NCBI RefSeq assembly: GCF_000208925.1
Contig: NW_001914872.1
Span: 1-64,000 of the forward strand
Length of the DNA: 64,000 nt
DNA from: Entamoeba histolytica HM-1:IMSS
Taxonomy: Eukaryota; Evosea; Mastigamoebida; Endamoebidae
Direction of reading: 5' to 3'
Shown here: positions 63,010 through 64,000 of the stretch, in pieces
Numbering within the stretch: the first letter of the stretch is position 1
Layout of the letters: every line of letters begins with the position of its first letter
Notes under the pieces: generated by a model
Seen by the model: only the letters and a program-made list of their open reading frames with translations
Told to the model about the DNA's origin: nothing
Databases searched by the model: none
Translations under genes and position numbers: made by a program

Positions 63010-63945
63010 TTAGTTGATTTTAACGTCTCGTTCAACATAATGAGATGGAAATATTCCTATTTTCCCTTTACTTTCTCCTTCCCACCATTCTCCATCAGTA
63101 GAAATAACTGTGATCCATTCTCCTTTTTCTAATTTCAATTCAGATTCATTTTGTGGGTTGTAACTATAAACAACTCTTCCATGAAATACATTCGTTGGTT
63201 TTCTGGTGGTGTTTTGAACAGAGTGTGTTTTGACTGAATTAGTGATGACATTAGTCAGTTCTAAAATGTTCTTTTCTTCATCTTTCCAATGATATTGACT
63301 TACTCTCTCCCAAATTTTACTGTTCATTGTGAGACAACCCCATCCTTCTCTAATAAATACTTGACCAATACTTTCTGCTATCTCTGAAATTGTTTTAAGG
63401 AGAATATTTCTATCATTCTTTAATTCATTTCTCATTTCTAAATATTCTTCTTTACTTTGTTGATATTTCTTGTTGATGGAAATTAAAGAAGAACATGCTA
63501 ATTTCTTTTTCTTTTTCTTCATTACTTGTTGTTTTATTTTATCCATTTTTTTTCTTCTTTCTTCCAACTCACAGTCTCTTCTACTTAACATTCTGAATTG
63601 ATTAAGAAATGAATGGAGAGGGATTTCTACATTATCTTTGATGAATGAATTGAAATAGTTTTGTTGATTCAGAATATCCTGTGATGCATTCAAAATGGAG
63701 TTAGTCAGTTGTGTTGCTTTGAGGTTGTTTAGTGTCATTTCACATAATGAGTATGAAATTTCAACTTGAAGTAAAGCAGCTTCATGAAGTGTGTTTTTGA
63801 GTTTGATAATTGTTTGTAATGTTGAGAATAACTTCTTTTCTGATTCAATGGATTTTTCTCTAATCATCTGATATTCTTGGTCAACTGTTTTTACTCTTTC
63901 AACCTTTGTAAACAACTTAAACATCTCATTTCTCATTCTACCCAT
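63010..63945 (-). CDS. BAR-like coiled-coil plus SH3 protein, amphiphysin/Rvs167-like (311 aa)
   Basis: Residues about 1-225 are long charged helices with a BAR-like pattern (MFKLFTKVERVKTVDQEY, a central basic KKKKKK near 145, and LLKTISEIAESIGQVF). The C-terminus (about 252-308) is a clear SH3 domain: GRVVYSYNPQNESELKLEKG, EWWEGESKGKIGIFPSHYVE. BAR-SH3 proteins bend membranes and recruit proline-rich partners in endocytosis and actin control. The length is near that of short BAR-SH3 proteins such as endophilin. The ATG lies 55 bases from the window end, so its promoter is mostly outside the window. Confidence 0.85.
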   Translation of the reverse strand: MGRMRNEMFKLFTKVERVKTVDQEYQMIREKSIESEKKLFSTLQTIIKLKNTLHEAALLQVEISYSLCEMTLNNLKATQLTNSILNASQDILNQQNYFNSFIKDNVEIPLHSFLNQFRMLSRRDCELEERRKKMDKIKQQVMKKKKKKLACSSLISINKKYQQSKEEYLEMRNELKNDRNILLKTISEIAESIGQVFIREGWGCLTMNSKIWERVSQYHWKDEEKNILELTNVITNSVKTHSVQNTTRKPTNVFHGRVVYSYNPQNESELKLEKGEWITVISTDGEWWEGESKGKIGIFPSHYVERDVKIN

Positions 63946-64000
63946 TCTCTTCTAATTCAAGTCAATGTTTCTTTTAATGCACTGTCTTTTCATTTTGAAG

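Noticed and set aside
1..64000. CRISPR array, bacterial operons, rRNA or tRNA array
   Set aside because: No regularly spaced repeats or recognisable rRNA/tRNA sequences were seen. The gene content and introns are eukaryotic.

Overview
The window looks like nuclear DNA of an Entamoeba species, most like the E. histolytica / E. dispar / E. nuttalli group. The evidence is extreme A+T content, compact genes that mostly lack introns, four short introns that all begin GTTTGT and end TAG, an Entamoeba-type TATA element (GTATTTAAA) just upstream of HSP90, TLDc-family genes, decayed R4/EhLINE-like non-LTR retrotransposons and a bacterial-type glycerate kinase. I cannot name the species from sequence alone. 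A 100-N assembly gap lies at 37197-37296.

Layout. 1-12.4 kb is repeat-rich and gene-poor: one TLDc gene (735-1244, minus), the 3' fragment of a LINE on the minus strand (about 2.7-3.3 kb), a longer decayed LINE on the plus strand (about 3.9-8.9 kb) with recognisable reverse-transcriptase and CCHC/endonuclease motifs, and a gene desert with a further coiled-coil ORF1-like relic on the minus strand. 12.4-60.5 kb is a dense housekeeping block on both strands: AP-1 gamma adaptin, a GPHR/GPR89-type membrane protein, glycerate kinase, ribosomal protein uL14, a membrane-anchored eIF4E-like protein, HSP90, a RAB5IF/OPTI-like protein, a RhoGAP, a small coiled-coil protein, an importin-beta, a 1780-residue unknown, a TBC RabGAP, two PTEN copies (one cut by the gap), signal peptidase SEC11, ribosomal protein eS10, a coiled-coil/propeller/C1-finger protein, a DnaJ membrane protein, a metallophosphoesterase, a steroid 5-alpha-reductase-like enzyme, a large helical-repeat protein with a Blm10/PA200-like tail, a forkhead-like protein, an AlkD-like protein, SNAPC3, a PP2C phosphatase, an F-box/LRR protein and a small tail-anchored protein. 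60.5-64 kb holds a second TLDc gene and a BAR-SH3 protein.

The genes do not form operons. Many serve membrane traffic and membrane signalling (AP-1, GPHR, TBC, RhoGAP, PTEN, BAR-SH3, SEC11, RAB5IF), and others serve translation, protein folding and nuclear import. The most unusual items are the eIF4E-fold protein with altered cap-binding residues and a C-terminal membrane anchor, a 611-bp perfectly identical PTEN duplication interrupted by the gap, a forkhead-like domain and a C1 zinc finger that appear only after splicing GTTTGT...TAG introns, and a hairpin shared by the 3' ends of two LINE copies. Where a start was ambiguous I used homology and promoter position; several reading frames open upstream of the true ATG at non-ATG codons.
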